A stretch of DNA of 64,000 bases from Paraburkholderia domus. Lineage in GTDB: Bacteria > Pseudomonadota > Gammaproteobacteria > Burkholderiales > Burkholderiaceae. A model generated the notes under the pieces. It made no database searches, was not told the origin of the DNA, and saw only the letters and a program-made list of their open reading frames with translations. The stretch lies in assembly GCF_905220705.1 (NCBI RefSeq), contig NZ_CAJNAT010000031.1, forward strand, positions 20,450 through 84,449, written 5' to 3'. Both the position numbers and the translations under genes were made by a program. Each line of letters opens with the position of its first letter. Position 1 is the stretch's first letter. Shown here in pieces: positions 7,080-15,032 of the stretch.

Positions 7080-8820
7080 TGCCGGGCGCGGCATTGGCGG
7101 CATGGGCCGTCGCACCGCCGCTCAGTCCAAGGCCATCAGCATCACCGAGGCCAGCGCGCACTTCGCGCACGCCACGGACCACGTGAGCACCATTCACCAG
7201 CGAGGCATGCGTTTCGACAGCCTGTTGCGCAGCCCGCACGTCGGCTTCGGGCAGCGACAGATAGAACGTCGTGCCCATGCCCTCTCTCGACTCCGCCCAC
7301 ACGCGTCCGCCATGCCGCTCCACCACGCGTCGCACAAGCGCAAGGCCGATGCCTTCACCCGTCGCCACATTGCCGTGCAGCCGCTGAAAGGCGTTGAAAA
7401 GTCGCGGCAGCGCGACCGCCGGAATGCCCAGGCCGTTATCCCGCACGTAGAAAATCCGCAACGAATGCACACCCGGCGGCGCCGGTGTCGTACCAATTTC
7501 GATCTGGCCTTCACGCGCCGGGTCCAGATAATTGACCGCATTGCCAATCAGGTTCGCGAACACCTGTTCGAGCGCGGTCGGGTCGCCCCACACCGCCGGC
7601 AACTCGTCGACAGCGACATGCGCCCCGCGCGCCCGGATCGACCCCTGCATGGCATCGACCACACGCGGCACGATATCGCGCACTTCGACCTTTTGCTGCC
7701 GGTACTCCACGCGGCCGACACGCGACAGCCGCAATAGCGCGTCGATGATATGAGACGCCCGCAGCACAGCCGTCTGCAGGAAGTGCAGTGCTTCGCCGAT
7801 ATCCTCGTCCACCACCCGTTCAATGCGCTGCCGCGGCTCTGGCGCGAGCGACGACTGGCGCAGCACGGCGCGCAGATCGTCACACGCGCGAATCAGTTCT
7901 TTGGAAAAGCCTTGCAGATTCACCAGCGGCGCACGCAGGTCGTGCGACACGCTATAGATGAACATTTCGTTTTCCTGGGTCTGTTGCCGCAAGGTCTCGT
8001 TGATGCGCGCCAGTTCGCCGGTGCGGCGCGCGAGATCGGACTGGAAACGCGCCTGGATGCGCTCGGCTTCGAGCAGGCGGCGGCTGGTTTCATGCAAGGT
8101 CAAATCGAGCCGGGCGATTTCGTCGCGGCCCGGGCCAATCGGCGCCAGCGGCTCGTTGCCCGCGAGGCGCCCGGCGTTATCGGACAGCAGCGCGAGCCGG
8201 CCACGCACGCCGCGCGTGAACAACCAGACGGCCAGCGCGACGAACAGCAACGAGCCGAACACGGCCGCGACGACCAGCATCTGTTGCCGCTCACGCGCGG
8301 CCTCGGCGGCGTTCGAGCGCAACGAGTCGAGGCGCCGCTCTTCAGCCTGGAAGGCCACCACCTGCTGACGGAAGCGATCGAGCACGTCGGCCGAGGCCAG
8401 ATCGCGGAAGCGATCAAGCAGATCGCGCCGCCGCCCCGAATGCAGCATGTCCTGAATGCGGTCCGACCATTGACGATACCCCTGCACCGCCTGGCGCACC
8501 TGCACCACGCGTTCGACTTGCGCCGGGTTGTCGGCAACCAGCTCGGCCAGTTGGTCGATGCGACGGTCGACGTCCATCCACAAGGTGACCGGCGTCGTAA
8601 AGTGGGTATCGCTGGCGAGCACCGCGCCACGGAGCGCCACGGACTCACCCAGCACCGGATCGAGAATCGCGGTGGTTTGACGCAGCACGTCTTCGCTATG
8701 GATGGCCCACTGCTCCGCTTGCGTCGCGTCGGACTGCGCCTTGACCAGGCCAGACAGCAGCGCCAGTTCGAAGAGGGCCGGAATTGCGATCAGCAACAGG
8801 CCTTTAGTGGTCAGTCTCAT
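7066..8820 (-). CDS. sensor histidine kinase with CHASE3-like sensor domain
   Basis: A 584-residue membrane kinase. Residues 7-25 form the first membrane helix, residues 30-165 an all-helical CHASE3-like periplasmic domain, residues 182-203 the second helix, then HAMP and a coiled coil. The H-box SVSHDLRAPLVNL has phospho-acceptor His293, and the ATPase domain shows N, G1 (DNGLGIP) and G2 (GEGIGLALV) boxes. No receiver or response-regulator gene is adjacent, so it is an orphan kinase here; phytochrome-like kinases of this class often act on stand-alone receivers. The chosen ATG 8820 puts the first helix at the N-terminus; ATG 8859 is possible. Confidence 0.87.
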   Translation of the reverse strand: MRLTTKGLLLIAIPALFELALLSGLVKAQSDATQAEQWAIHSEDVLRQTTAILDPVLGESVALRGAVLASDTHFTTPVTLWMDVDRRIDQLAELVADNPAQVERVVQVRQAVQGYRQWSDRIQDMLHSGRRRDLLDRFRDLASADVLDRFRQQVVAFQAEERRLDSLRSNAAEAARERQQMLVVAAVFGSLLFVALAVWLFTRGVRGRLALLSDNAGRLAGNEPLAPIGPGRDEIARLDLTLHETSRRLLEAERIQARFQSDLARRTGELARINETLRQQTQENEMFIYSVSHDLRAPLVNLQGFSKELIRACDDLRAVLRQSSLAPEPRQRIERVVDEDIGEALHFLQTAVLRASHIIDALLRLSRVGRVEYRQQKVEVRDIVPRVVDAMQGSIRARGAHVAVDELPAVWGDPTALEQVFANLIGNAVNYLDPAREGQIEIGTTPAPPGVHSLRIFYVRDNGLGIPAVALPRLFNAFQRLHGNVATGEGIGLALVRRVVERHGGRVWAESREGMGTTFYLSLPEADVRAAQQAVETHASLVNGAHVVRGVREVRAGLGDADGLGLSGGATAHAANAAPGISTR

Positions 8821-9081
8821 GCGAGCGCATTGGAGGTCGGTGGCCGGCAGATCATGCACGGGGACGGCACATTATGTCGGCGTTTGCACTGGAAGACAAA
8901 GACGACGCGCCACCAATCAAGCTTCTGCCACCCAATAGCGCCCCGCGCCCGACCAATACGCATAAAACGTCAGGCTTTTGAATTAAACGTAAATCAAATC
9001 GAATGTCTTGCCCATATTTGGATCACGACGACCGATATGAAACCGTCACGCACCTAATTTGTGCTTTCGCTGTTGTTCGAG

Positions 9082-9151
9082 GTGCAAAAGATGGTGCATC
9101 GCTCAATCAACAAGGAGCGGCGCAACACCCATTGCGGTGCGGTTTTGCACC
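9082..9151. promoter_or_regulatory. NtrC-like enhancer dyads upstream of the ammonium transporter
   Basis: Two imperfect dyads: TGCA at 9083-9086 facing TGGTGCA at 9092-9098, and GGTGC at 9136-9140 facing GCACC at 9147-9151. NtrC sites have TGCACC-N5-GGTGCA; the first dyad is one base short of that spacing and the second has its halves in the opposite order. Position 25-110 bases upstream of a sigma-54 promoter is where NtrC sites would be expected. Confidence 0.3.
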
Positions 9152-9176
9152 TGATCGACGCCTACCGGCACAAGTT

Positions 9177-9192
9177 TGGCCCGCTTCTTGCA
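9177..9192 (+). promoter_or_regulatory. sigma-54 (-24/-12) promoter of the ammonium transporter
   Basis: TGGC, CCG, four bases, TTGCA matches the sigma-54 consensus TGGCACG-N4-TTGCW with one mismatch and exact GG-to-GC spacing. The GC of the -12 element lies 40 bases before the ATG, giving a short leader. This is the expected nitrogen-limitation promoter for amtB. Confidence 0.7.
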
Positions 9193-9230
9193 TTCAATGC
9201 CCGCTTTTTTGGCATAAGCGGGACACATCG

Positions 9231-10433
9231 ATGGAAAGTCTGAAAACCGGCACCGATACCCTCTTCCTTTTGCTGGGTGCCGCAATGGTGCTGGCCATGC
9301 ATGCGGGATTCGCGTTTCTCGAACTCGGCACGGTACGCAAAAAGAATCAGGTCAATGCACTCGTCAAGATTCTGGTGGATTTTTCGGTCTCGACGATCGC
9401 GTATTTCTTCATTGGGTACACGATCGCCTATGGCGTGCAGTTCTTCGGCAGCGCCGAGTCTCTGGCCGCGCACAACGGCTATGCGCTGGTGCGCTTCTTC
9501 TTCCTGCTGACCTTCGCCGCGGCAATTCCGGCGATCGTGTCGGGCGGCATCGCCGAGCGCTCGAAATTCAATCCACAGCTGTTCGCCACTTTCGTGCTGG
9601 TCGGCTTCGTCTATCCGTTCTTTGAAGGGATCGCGTGGAACGGCCGCTTCGGCATCCAGGGTTGGCTGACCCAGGTGTTCGGCGTGCCGTTTCACGACTT
9701 CGCCGGCTCAGTGGTGGTGCATGCGTTCGGCGGCTGGGTCGCGTTGCCGGCGGTGCTGTTGCTCGGCGCGCGCCACGGCCGCTATCACCGTGACGGCGGC
9801 ATCGCCGCGCATCCGCCGTCGAATATTCCGTTCCTCGCGCTAGGCGCCTGGGTGCTGACGGTGGGCTGGTTCGGCTTTAACGTGATGAGCGCGCAAACCA
9901 TCGACAAGATCAGCGGCCTCGTGGCGGTCAATTCGTTGATGGCGATGGTCGGCGGCACACTGACCGCGTGGCTCGCAGGCCGCAACGACCCCGGCTTCAC
10001 CTATAACGGCCCGCTCGCCGGGCTGGTCGCGGTATGCGCCGGCTCCGACGTGATGCATCCGCTCGGCGCGCTGGTGACGGGCGGCATCGCGGGCGTGCTG
10101 TTCGTCACTATGTTCACTTGCGTGCAGAACCGCTGGCGCGTCGACGACGTGCTCGGCGTATGGCCGTTGCACGGCTTGTGCGGCGCGTGGGGCGGCCTCG
10201 CGGCCGGCATCTTTGGCTTGCATGCGCTAGGCGGCCTGGGCGGCGTGTCGTTCGGCGCGCAACTGATCGGCACGCTGGGCGGCATCGTGGTGGCATCGCT
10301 CGGCGGCACGCTCGTGTACGGGGCGATTCGCCTAACGGTGGGGCTGCGGCTCGACCAGGAGGACGAATACAACGGCGCGGATCTGTCGATTCACAAGATT
10401 TCCGCAACGCCCGAGCGCGAAACGGTCGGCTGA
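9231..10433 (+). CDS. amtB: ammonium transporter AmtB
   Basis: A 400-residue polytopic protein with about eleven membrane helices. Recognisable Amt signatures include the opening TLFLLLGAAMVLAMHAGFAF, the glycine-rich DFAGSVVVHAFGGWVAL segment carrying a channel histidine, and PLHGLCGAWGGLAAGIFG with the second conserved histidine region. It conducts ammonium/ammonia across the inner membrane. ATG 9231 is chosen because it fits the family's first helix and lies just downstream of the sigma-54 promoter. There is no glnK next to it, unlike the usual glnK-amtB pair, so its PII partner must be encoded elsewhere. Confidence 0.93.
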   Translation: MESLKTGTDTLFLLLGAAMVLAMHAGFAFLELGTVRKKNQVNALVKILVDFSVSTIAYFFIGYTIAYGVQFFGSAESLAAHNGYALVRFFFLLTFAAAIPAIVSGGIAERSKFNPQLFATFVLVGFVYPFFEGIAWNGRFGIQGWLTQVFGVPFHDFAGSVVVHAFGGWVALPAVLLLGARHGRYHRDGGIAAHPPSNIPFLALGAWVLTVGWFGFNVMSAQTIDKISGLVAVNSLMAMVGGTLTAWLAGRNDPGFTYNGPLAGLVAVCAGSDVMHPLGALVTGGIAGVLFVTMFTCVQNRWRVDDVLGVWPLHGLCGAWGGLAAGIFGLHALGGLGGVSFGAQLIGTLGGIVVASLGGTLVYGAIRLTVGLRLDQEDEYNGADLSIHKISATPERETVG

Positions 10434-10454
10434 CGCACTGGCCATCCAGCACGG

Positions 10455-10802
10455 CTAGCGGCGGACAGGATGTTTCGTGTCCGCATGCTCGCCGAGCAGG
10501 CCGAATTCGATTGGGCAACGCGTGTAGAACACCGGCACGTTGCCCGCGCGCACCGCCTCGAGCAACGCTTCCGCCTCGCCTTCAGTGACCGCGAAAATCA
10601 CCTGGAACGGTTGGTCCGCCAGTTCGAAGAAGCGCGCTGCATGCCGCGCGCCCGCGTGGCCGACGCCTTCGGCCGCCGCCACGACGGTCGCGCCATGAAT
10701 GCCGACGACCTTCGCGATCGACAGCAAACATTCCACGACCGTTTGATGACCGTGGCGCTTGTTCTGCTCCGTATAAAACGTGAGCTGGTAGCCCTTCATC
10801 AT
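10455..10802 (-). CDS. DUF190 family protein
   Basis: A 115-residue soluble protein: MKGYQLTFYTEQNKRHG at the start, the central GIHGATVVAAAEGVGHAG and the VIFAVTEGEAEALLEAV helix are typical of DUF190 (PF02641), whose fold resembles PII proteins. Family members commonly sit beside crcB, as here, where crcB is divergent with a fluoride riboswitch between. A role in fluoride or ion homeostasis follows from context only. Two adjacent ATGs (10802 and 10799) follow a GGGAGG ribosome site. Confidence 0.85.
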   Translation of the reverse strand: MMKGYQLTFYTEQNKRHGHQTVVECLLSIAKVVGIHGATVVAAAEGVGHAGARHAARFFELADQPFQVIFAVTEGEAEALLEAVRAGNVPVFYTRCPIEFGLLGEHADTKHPVRR

Positions 10803-10954
10803 ATCGGCCTCCCGCGCAGCCGCAGTGAACCCACAGCAAACGCCCGCAGGCGCTGTCTCTATTCTAGGTCACGCCTCATGCCATGCCGACCGCACACGCT
10901 CGCCGCGGTTGCGCTCACCTGTCCCCAATGCACTGCCGATGCTAGACTTGCGCG

Positions 10955-11003
10955 CTGGAGATGGCATTCGCCTTAACCGCCCTTGATGGCTGATGGTGCC
11001 TGC
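10955..11003 (+). promoter_or_regulatory. fluoride riboswitch (crcB motif)
   Basis: The + strand contains in order GGAGATGGCATTC, TTAAC followed by CGCC, then GGCTGATGGTGCCTGC. These are the invariant blocks of the crcB/fluoride riboswitch as in the Pseudomonas syringae example (GGAGATGGCATTC, TTAAC, AACCGC, CTGATGATGCCTAC), including the pairing GGCAT/GTGCC and the pseudoknot-forming segments. It ends about 85 bases before the crcB start codon, so fluoride binding should turn on crcB expression. Confidence 0.88.
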
Positions 11004-11088
11004 TTCGCCCGGACAACTGCGGACGCGGCATCACGCCTCCCGCTCAACCCGGTTTGTCGACCTTTTGGCTTCGCCAGAGTACTTTCGC

Positions 11089-11469
11089 ATGTATTTGTCC
11101 ATTCTCGCGGTCGGCATTGGCGGCGCGCTCGGTTCACTGTTCCGCTGGTTTCTCGGTATCCGTCTGAACGGCCTGTTCACGGGTTTGCCGCTCGGCACCT
11201 TCGCCGCCAATGTGATCGCCGGCTACGTCATCGGCGTTGCGGTCGCGGGGTTCGCGCGGGCGCCGCAGATCACGCCCGAATGGCGGCTCTTCGTTATCAC
11301 GGGCCTGATGGGCGGCCTGTCGACTTTCTCGACGTTCTCGGCGGAAGTCGTGCAGCGCTTGCAGGACGGCCGGCTCGGCTGGGCGGCTGGCGAGATCGTC
11401 ATTCACGTGGGGGCTTCGCTCGTGATGACTATCCTGGGCATCGCAACCGTTTCGTTGCTGACGCGCTGA
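11089..11469 (+). CDS. crcB: fluoride exporter CrcB (Fluc)
   Basis: A 126-residue protein with four membrane helices. Fluc signatures are present: GGALGSLFRWFLG, GTFAANVIAGYVIG with the pore asparagine, and GLMGGLSTFSTFSAEV with the phenylalanine box and the central sodium-site loop. It forms a dual-topology dimer that exports fluoride. ATG 11089 is chosen because it gives the usual family start (MYLSILAVGIGGA) and lies after the riboswitch; a longer in-frame version would start inside the riboswitch. Confidence 0.93.
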   Translation: MYLSILAVGIGGALGSLFRWFLGIRLNGLFTGLPLGTFAANVIAGYVIGVAVAGFARAPQITPEWRLFVITGLMGGLSTFSTFSAEVVQRLQDGRLGWAAGEIVIHVGASLVMTILGIATVSLLTR

Positions 11470-11521
11470 AAACCGGGCGCTGGATGCGTCAGTAAATTCT
11501 CCGATGCAATGCGGCTGCCGT

Positions 11522-12616
11522 TCAAACCTGTCGCAGACCGAATTCCATGAGTGCATTCGCCAGAATGTCCACAGCCTGCTCAGTAACGGCGTTGTAAAGA
11601 GAAGCCCGCAATCCGCCAATTGAACGGTGCCCCTCCAGTCCAACGATGCCTTGTTCGCTAGCCATTGTCACAAACGCATCGTCGAGCCGCGCATCGCCGA
11701 ATGTGAACGACACGTTCATCTGCGAGCGCCAGCGACGATCCGCGTGAATGGTCACCGCGCCCTCCAATGCGTCGAGCGTGTCATACAGCCGCCGCGCCTT
11801 CCTTTCGTTGATGCCTTGCATCGCCTGCAGACCACCGATATCGAAGCGTAGCCAGCGCGTAATCAACGTCAGCACATAGATCGCGAATACGGGCGGCGTG
11901 TTGTAATTCGAGCCGTGCGATACGTGGGTGCGAAAATCGAGGATCGCGGGCAGGCCATCGGGTATCCGTTCAAGAAGCGAACGCTTGATGATCGCAACGG
12001 TCACCCCCGCTGGCCCCAGGTTCTTCTGGGCGTGGGCATAGATCATCGAATAGCCGTCTGGCCGGAAAGCCTTCGACAGAAAATCGGACGACATGTCCGC
12101 AATCAGCGGGACTTGCGTGGATCCTTGCCAAACAGGAAATTGTAAGCCTTCCACGGTCTCGTTCGAGACGTGGTGCAAATAGGCTGCGGAGCGGGAGATA
12201 TCCAGCTTGTCGAGGGCGGGCAATTCCCTGTAGCCGGTCGTGTGGCCATCCCACGCAACTTTGCGCTCGCTCACCCTGGCCGCCTCCGCGGTCGCCCGGC
12301 CGCTCCAGTAGCCGGAGCTCACATATTCGGGCGGCGCGAATCCATTTCCGGCGAAGTTCATCGGAATCGTCGCGAACTGCAAACTACTGCCGCCCTGCTG
12401 GAACGTTACGGCGTAGTCGTCGGAGAGTCCGAGCAGAGCGCGCACATTCTGTTCGGCTTCGTTCAGTATCGAGCGAAACCAGTCCGAGCGATGACTCATG
12501 CCGAGCACGGAAATGCCCGTTTCCGGCACAGCGGCAATCGCCTCACGCGTCTGCTCCAGCACCGTTTCGGGAAGCGCGCCGGGACCACCTGAAAAATTCA
12601 ATGCATTGGACTTCAC
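11522..12616 (-). CDS. serC: phosphoserine aminotransferase (SerC-type)
   Basis: A 364-residue class V aminotransferase. LNFSGGPGALPETVL at the N-terminus, GMSHRSDWF, SNETVEGLQFP and the PLP-binding Lys198 in AHAQKNLGPAG identify the SerC family, which converts 3-phosphohydroxypyruvate and glutamate to phosphoserine. The start is GTG at 12614-12616 behind a GGAGG site. It lies 102 bases downstream of a TPR/ATP-grasp gene on the same strand, away from the usual serC-pheA neighbours, so it is probably a second copy serving a special pathway; that is inference. Confidence 0.85.
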   Translation of the reverse strand: MKSNALNFSGGPGALPETVLEQTREAIAAVPETGISVLGMSHRSDWFRSILNEAEQNVRALLGLSDDYAVTFQQGGSSLQFATIPMNFAGNGFAPPEYVSSGYWSGRATAEAARVSERKVAWDGHTTGYRELPALDKLDISRSAAYLHHVSNETVEGLQFPVWQGSTQVPLIADMSSDFLSKAFRPDGYSMIYAHAQKNLGPAGVTVAIIKRSLLERIPDGLPAILDFRTHVSHGSNYNTPPVFAIYVLTLITRWLRFDIGGLQAMQGINERKARRLYDTLDALEGAVTIHADRRWRSQMNVSFTFGDARLDDAFVTMASEQGIVGLEGHRSIGGLRASLYNAVTEQAVDILANALMEFGLRQV

Positions 12617-12718
12617 TGTGCCTCCAAGGCCAGCAGTTGGGTCCAGGGTGCGTCGGCGGCCGCGCCGCGCGCATGGCCACTCACCGTCGCAACGGACCGC
12701 TGCTCGTTGATACGTTAG

Positions 12719-14122
12719 TTAGCTTGCGTGAGACCCGTCAGGCTGACCCGCCAGATTCCGCGCGCGTCGTTCGAGCATGGTGTGAAACGCCTGCTTGATG
12801 CGTTCCACCGCTCCCTTCTTGTACGGGAATTGACTGTTATTCCCATGAACAAGCATGCTTGCATTGGCTTCGAACACGACGACCGCGCCCTCACGGTCAA
12901 GCGCACAGTCGATGCCGAAGTAGTCCAGTCCCATCGCGTCGCGAATCGACTGCAACCCCGCACGCTGCGCTACGCCGAAGACACGCCACGGATCCTCCAG
13001 GAACGCCTGCTCTTCGGCCTGCATCCACGGATGGCTAGCCATATTCGTCGTGACATGGTGGACCTTCCATTTGTCGTCAATGGCGAGGTGGTACGGCAGA
13101 ATCTCGTCGCCGACACAAACGAAGCGGTACTTGCGGAAATAGCCGTCATCGGACCGGTAGTCGACAAACGGCGTGAGGTAGTAGCTGCTTGCATCGTGCC
13201 GGTTCAGGAAGACCAGCAATTGCGCAGGGTCTTCCATCCTCTCGAAGTCGTCGCCGCCGTGCGTGCCCGCCGGCCTCACCAGCAGCGGAAACGACAACGT
13301 GGGCTGCGAGGCGCGCGAAAGTAATTCGCGCAACCCGGCTGCCGGATAAAGACGCGTTTGCGGAACGCAACAGTCCGGTACTTCCGCGAGGCGTTGCGCG
13401 ACCGACTCGCGATTCGTACCTGCAATGGCTTGCGGCGGATTGACGACGGGACTACCGACACGATCTATAAACGCTTGCGCGGGTCCGAGGAAAGCTTGTC
13501 CTCGATCGACGTCGGAAATCAGATTGATGACCACGTCCGCGTAGACTCTGAGCCGATCGACGTCGTAGTCCATGTCTGGCAACAGCGTGATCACATTGCT
13601 CTCAAAACGCGCCTGCCCGATCAGATACTCGATTGGCGTATTGCCTGCACTGGGCCCGAACACAAACAGCACGCGAAAATCCGGTGGTGCAACGATCGCC
13701 GGAACCGTGATGAGCGGCTTCAATTTCAGCGCACGGCGATAGTTAGTGTCCGCCTCGGCATCGAGGCCTACCGCCTGCTGGAAATTTGCAACGATGTGCA
13801 AAATCGCGGGATCGTCAGGATCGTGTTCAAGGACACGCTCGAAATAATTGAGCGCGCGTTGCCGCCGCCCCGCGCACGCCTCGGCAAGGCCAAGCTGCCG
13901 ATACACGGCAACCTGATGACCGGGACGGTTCAGCAGCCCCGTGAGCCAGCCGATTGCTTCGTCGAACCGATCCTGCCGAATCAATACCTGTGCGAGGCCA
14001 AAGCGAGCGTCCCAGTGGTCCGGTGCAATGCCGATCGTTTCACGGTAATGGCTTTCGGCCAGGTCGAGACGTCCCGCTTGATGATGCGCGGACGCCAGAG
14101 AAAAAAGACGATCGATGGACAT
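12719..14122 (-). CDS. TPR-ATP-grasp fusion protein
   Basis: A 467-residue protein. Residues 1-135 contain three to four tetratricopeptide-like repeats (SLASAHHQAGRLDLAESHYR, GLAEACAGRRQRALNYFERV). A Rossmann-like segment (VLFVFGPSAGNTPIEYLIG) leads into an ATP-grasp region from about residue 220, with FPLLVRPAGTHGGDDFERM as the phosphate-binding part and FGIDCALDREGAVVVFEANA as the Mg-binding end. ATP-grasp enzymes join a carboxylate to an amine or thiol, so it may ligate an amino-acid-like substrate. Its downstream partner is a SerC paralogue. The start is uncertain: ATG 14122 has no clear ribosome site, and ATG 14140 is an alternative. Confidence 0.75.
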   Translation of the reverse strand: MSIDRLFSLASAHHQAGRLDLAESHYRETIGIAPDHWDARFGLAQVLIRQDRFDEAIGWLTGLLNRPGHQVAVYRQLGLAEACAGRRQRALNYFERVLEHDPDDPAILHIVANFQQAVGLDAEADTNYRRALKLKPLITVPAIVAPPDFRVLFVFGPSAGNTPIEYLIGQARFESNVITLLPDMDYDVDRLRVYADVVINLISDVDRGQAFLGPAQAFIDRVGSPVVNPPQAIAGTNRESVAQRLAEVPDCCVPQTRLYPAAGLRELLSRASQPTLSFPLLVRPAGTHGGDDFERMEDPAQLLVFLNRHDASSYYLTPFVDYRSDDGYFRKYRFVCVGDEILPYHLAIDDKWKVHHVTTNMASHPWMQAEEQAFLEDPWRVFGVAQRAGLQSIRDAMGLDYFGIDCALDREGAVVVFEANASMLVHGNNSQFPYKKGAVERIKQAFHTMLERRARNLAGQPDGSHAS

Positions 14123-14378
14123 GATTGATGACCGCCGCATGCGGACAACCTGACGCAATGCTTGCGGGTCGATGAAGCGAAGGTTAAGACAGCCTCCGTC
14201 TCTGCTTGTACAGATGAAGGCTGACCAGACGGGACAAGGGAGGGAAGGAAGCATAGCAGCGCATTCCCGCCTGGTTGATCGAGACCTGAATTCGAAGACT
14301 TACCGGTCATTACGAAGACCGCGCGACGTAACCTCTCGTAATACGAAGTCGCGTGACGGTACCGTTTCACCGCCCCGG

Positions 14379-14849
14379 TTATCGCCCTGGAGGTTCGCCG
14401 GCTGACGTCGACTGCCGGACAACGAGGATCGGAATCTGACTGTGCGTCAGGACCTTCTGAGTCTCACTGCCGAGCAGAAACGCCCGCATGCCGCTTCGAC
14501 CGTGGGACGCCATAACAATGAGATCGCAGTTCTGCTCTGTTGCAACGCTGATAATCGCCTCATAAGGATGGGCGCGATTCATGGAAACCGTATTGCACTC
14601 GACACCTGCTTCCGCAGCCGCTCTTCTGATCACCCCGAGATAATCATCCGCGCGCTGCCGCGCGCTCTGAATGATTCGTTCCTCGTTGTCTGCGATCATC
14701 TCGGAGCCATATGCAAGGACATGAAACTCCGGGATGACATGAAGTCCCGTAATTCTGGCTCCGTTTTCCACGGCGAGCGTTATCGTCATCTGAATGGCGG
14801 CTCCAGAAAGCGCCGAGCCGTCGGTCGGCACCAGCAGATGCTTGAACAT
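14379..14849 (-). CDS. universal stress protein (UspA family)
   Basis: A 156-residue cytoplasmic protein. MFKHLLVPTDGSALSGAAI is the usual UspA start, and the ATP-binding motif G-x2-G-x9-G-S is seen in the ASHGRSGMRAFLLGSETQKV region, so this member should bind ATP. Start ATG 14849 follows GGGAGAAAGG. It lies downstream of the glutamine synthetase gene on the same strand with a 180-base gap, so it probably has its own promoter. Confidence 0.88.
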   Translation of the reverse strand: MFKHLLVPTDGSALSGAAIQMTITLAVENGARITGLHVIPEFHVLAYGSEMIADNEERIIQSARQRADDYLGVIRRAAAEAGVECNTVSMNRAHPYEAIISVATEQNCDLIVMASHGRSGMRAFLLGSETQKVLTHSQIPILVVRQSTSAGEPPGR

Positions 14850-15032
14850 ACCTTTCTCCCCCGCGACTCGGCCGATTCGCGTTGAAATCCTGCTCGGCGC
14901 CGCTACCACCTGAACCCGTTGAGGCTGATTCCGAGGCGACCTCTTTGAGTATAGACACCCTGACGCAGTGCCGGGAAGCAGCCCATATGCGTGCCTCAGG
15001 CGACCTCACTATGACAGGTCTGGATGCTATTT

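Larger units (their letters stand above)
8821..9230. other. divergent intergenic region, histidine kinase / ammonium transporter
   Basis: About 410 bases with no credible gene. It holds the sigma-54 promoter of the ammonium transporter (9177-9192) and, upstream, two GGTGC/GCACC-containing dyads described separately. The stretch nearest the kinase (8821-9000) shows nothing I can name beyond an AT-rich patch at about 8960-9000. Confidence 0.6.

Noticed and set aside
14300..14365. Repeated TACGAAG-CGCG-GACG pattern between the stress protein and the ATP-grasp gene
   Set aside because: Only two imperfect copies, with differing spacing; not enough for an array or defined operator.
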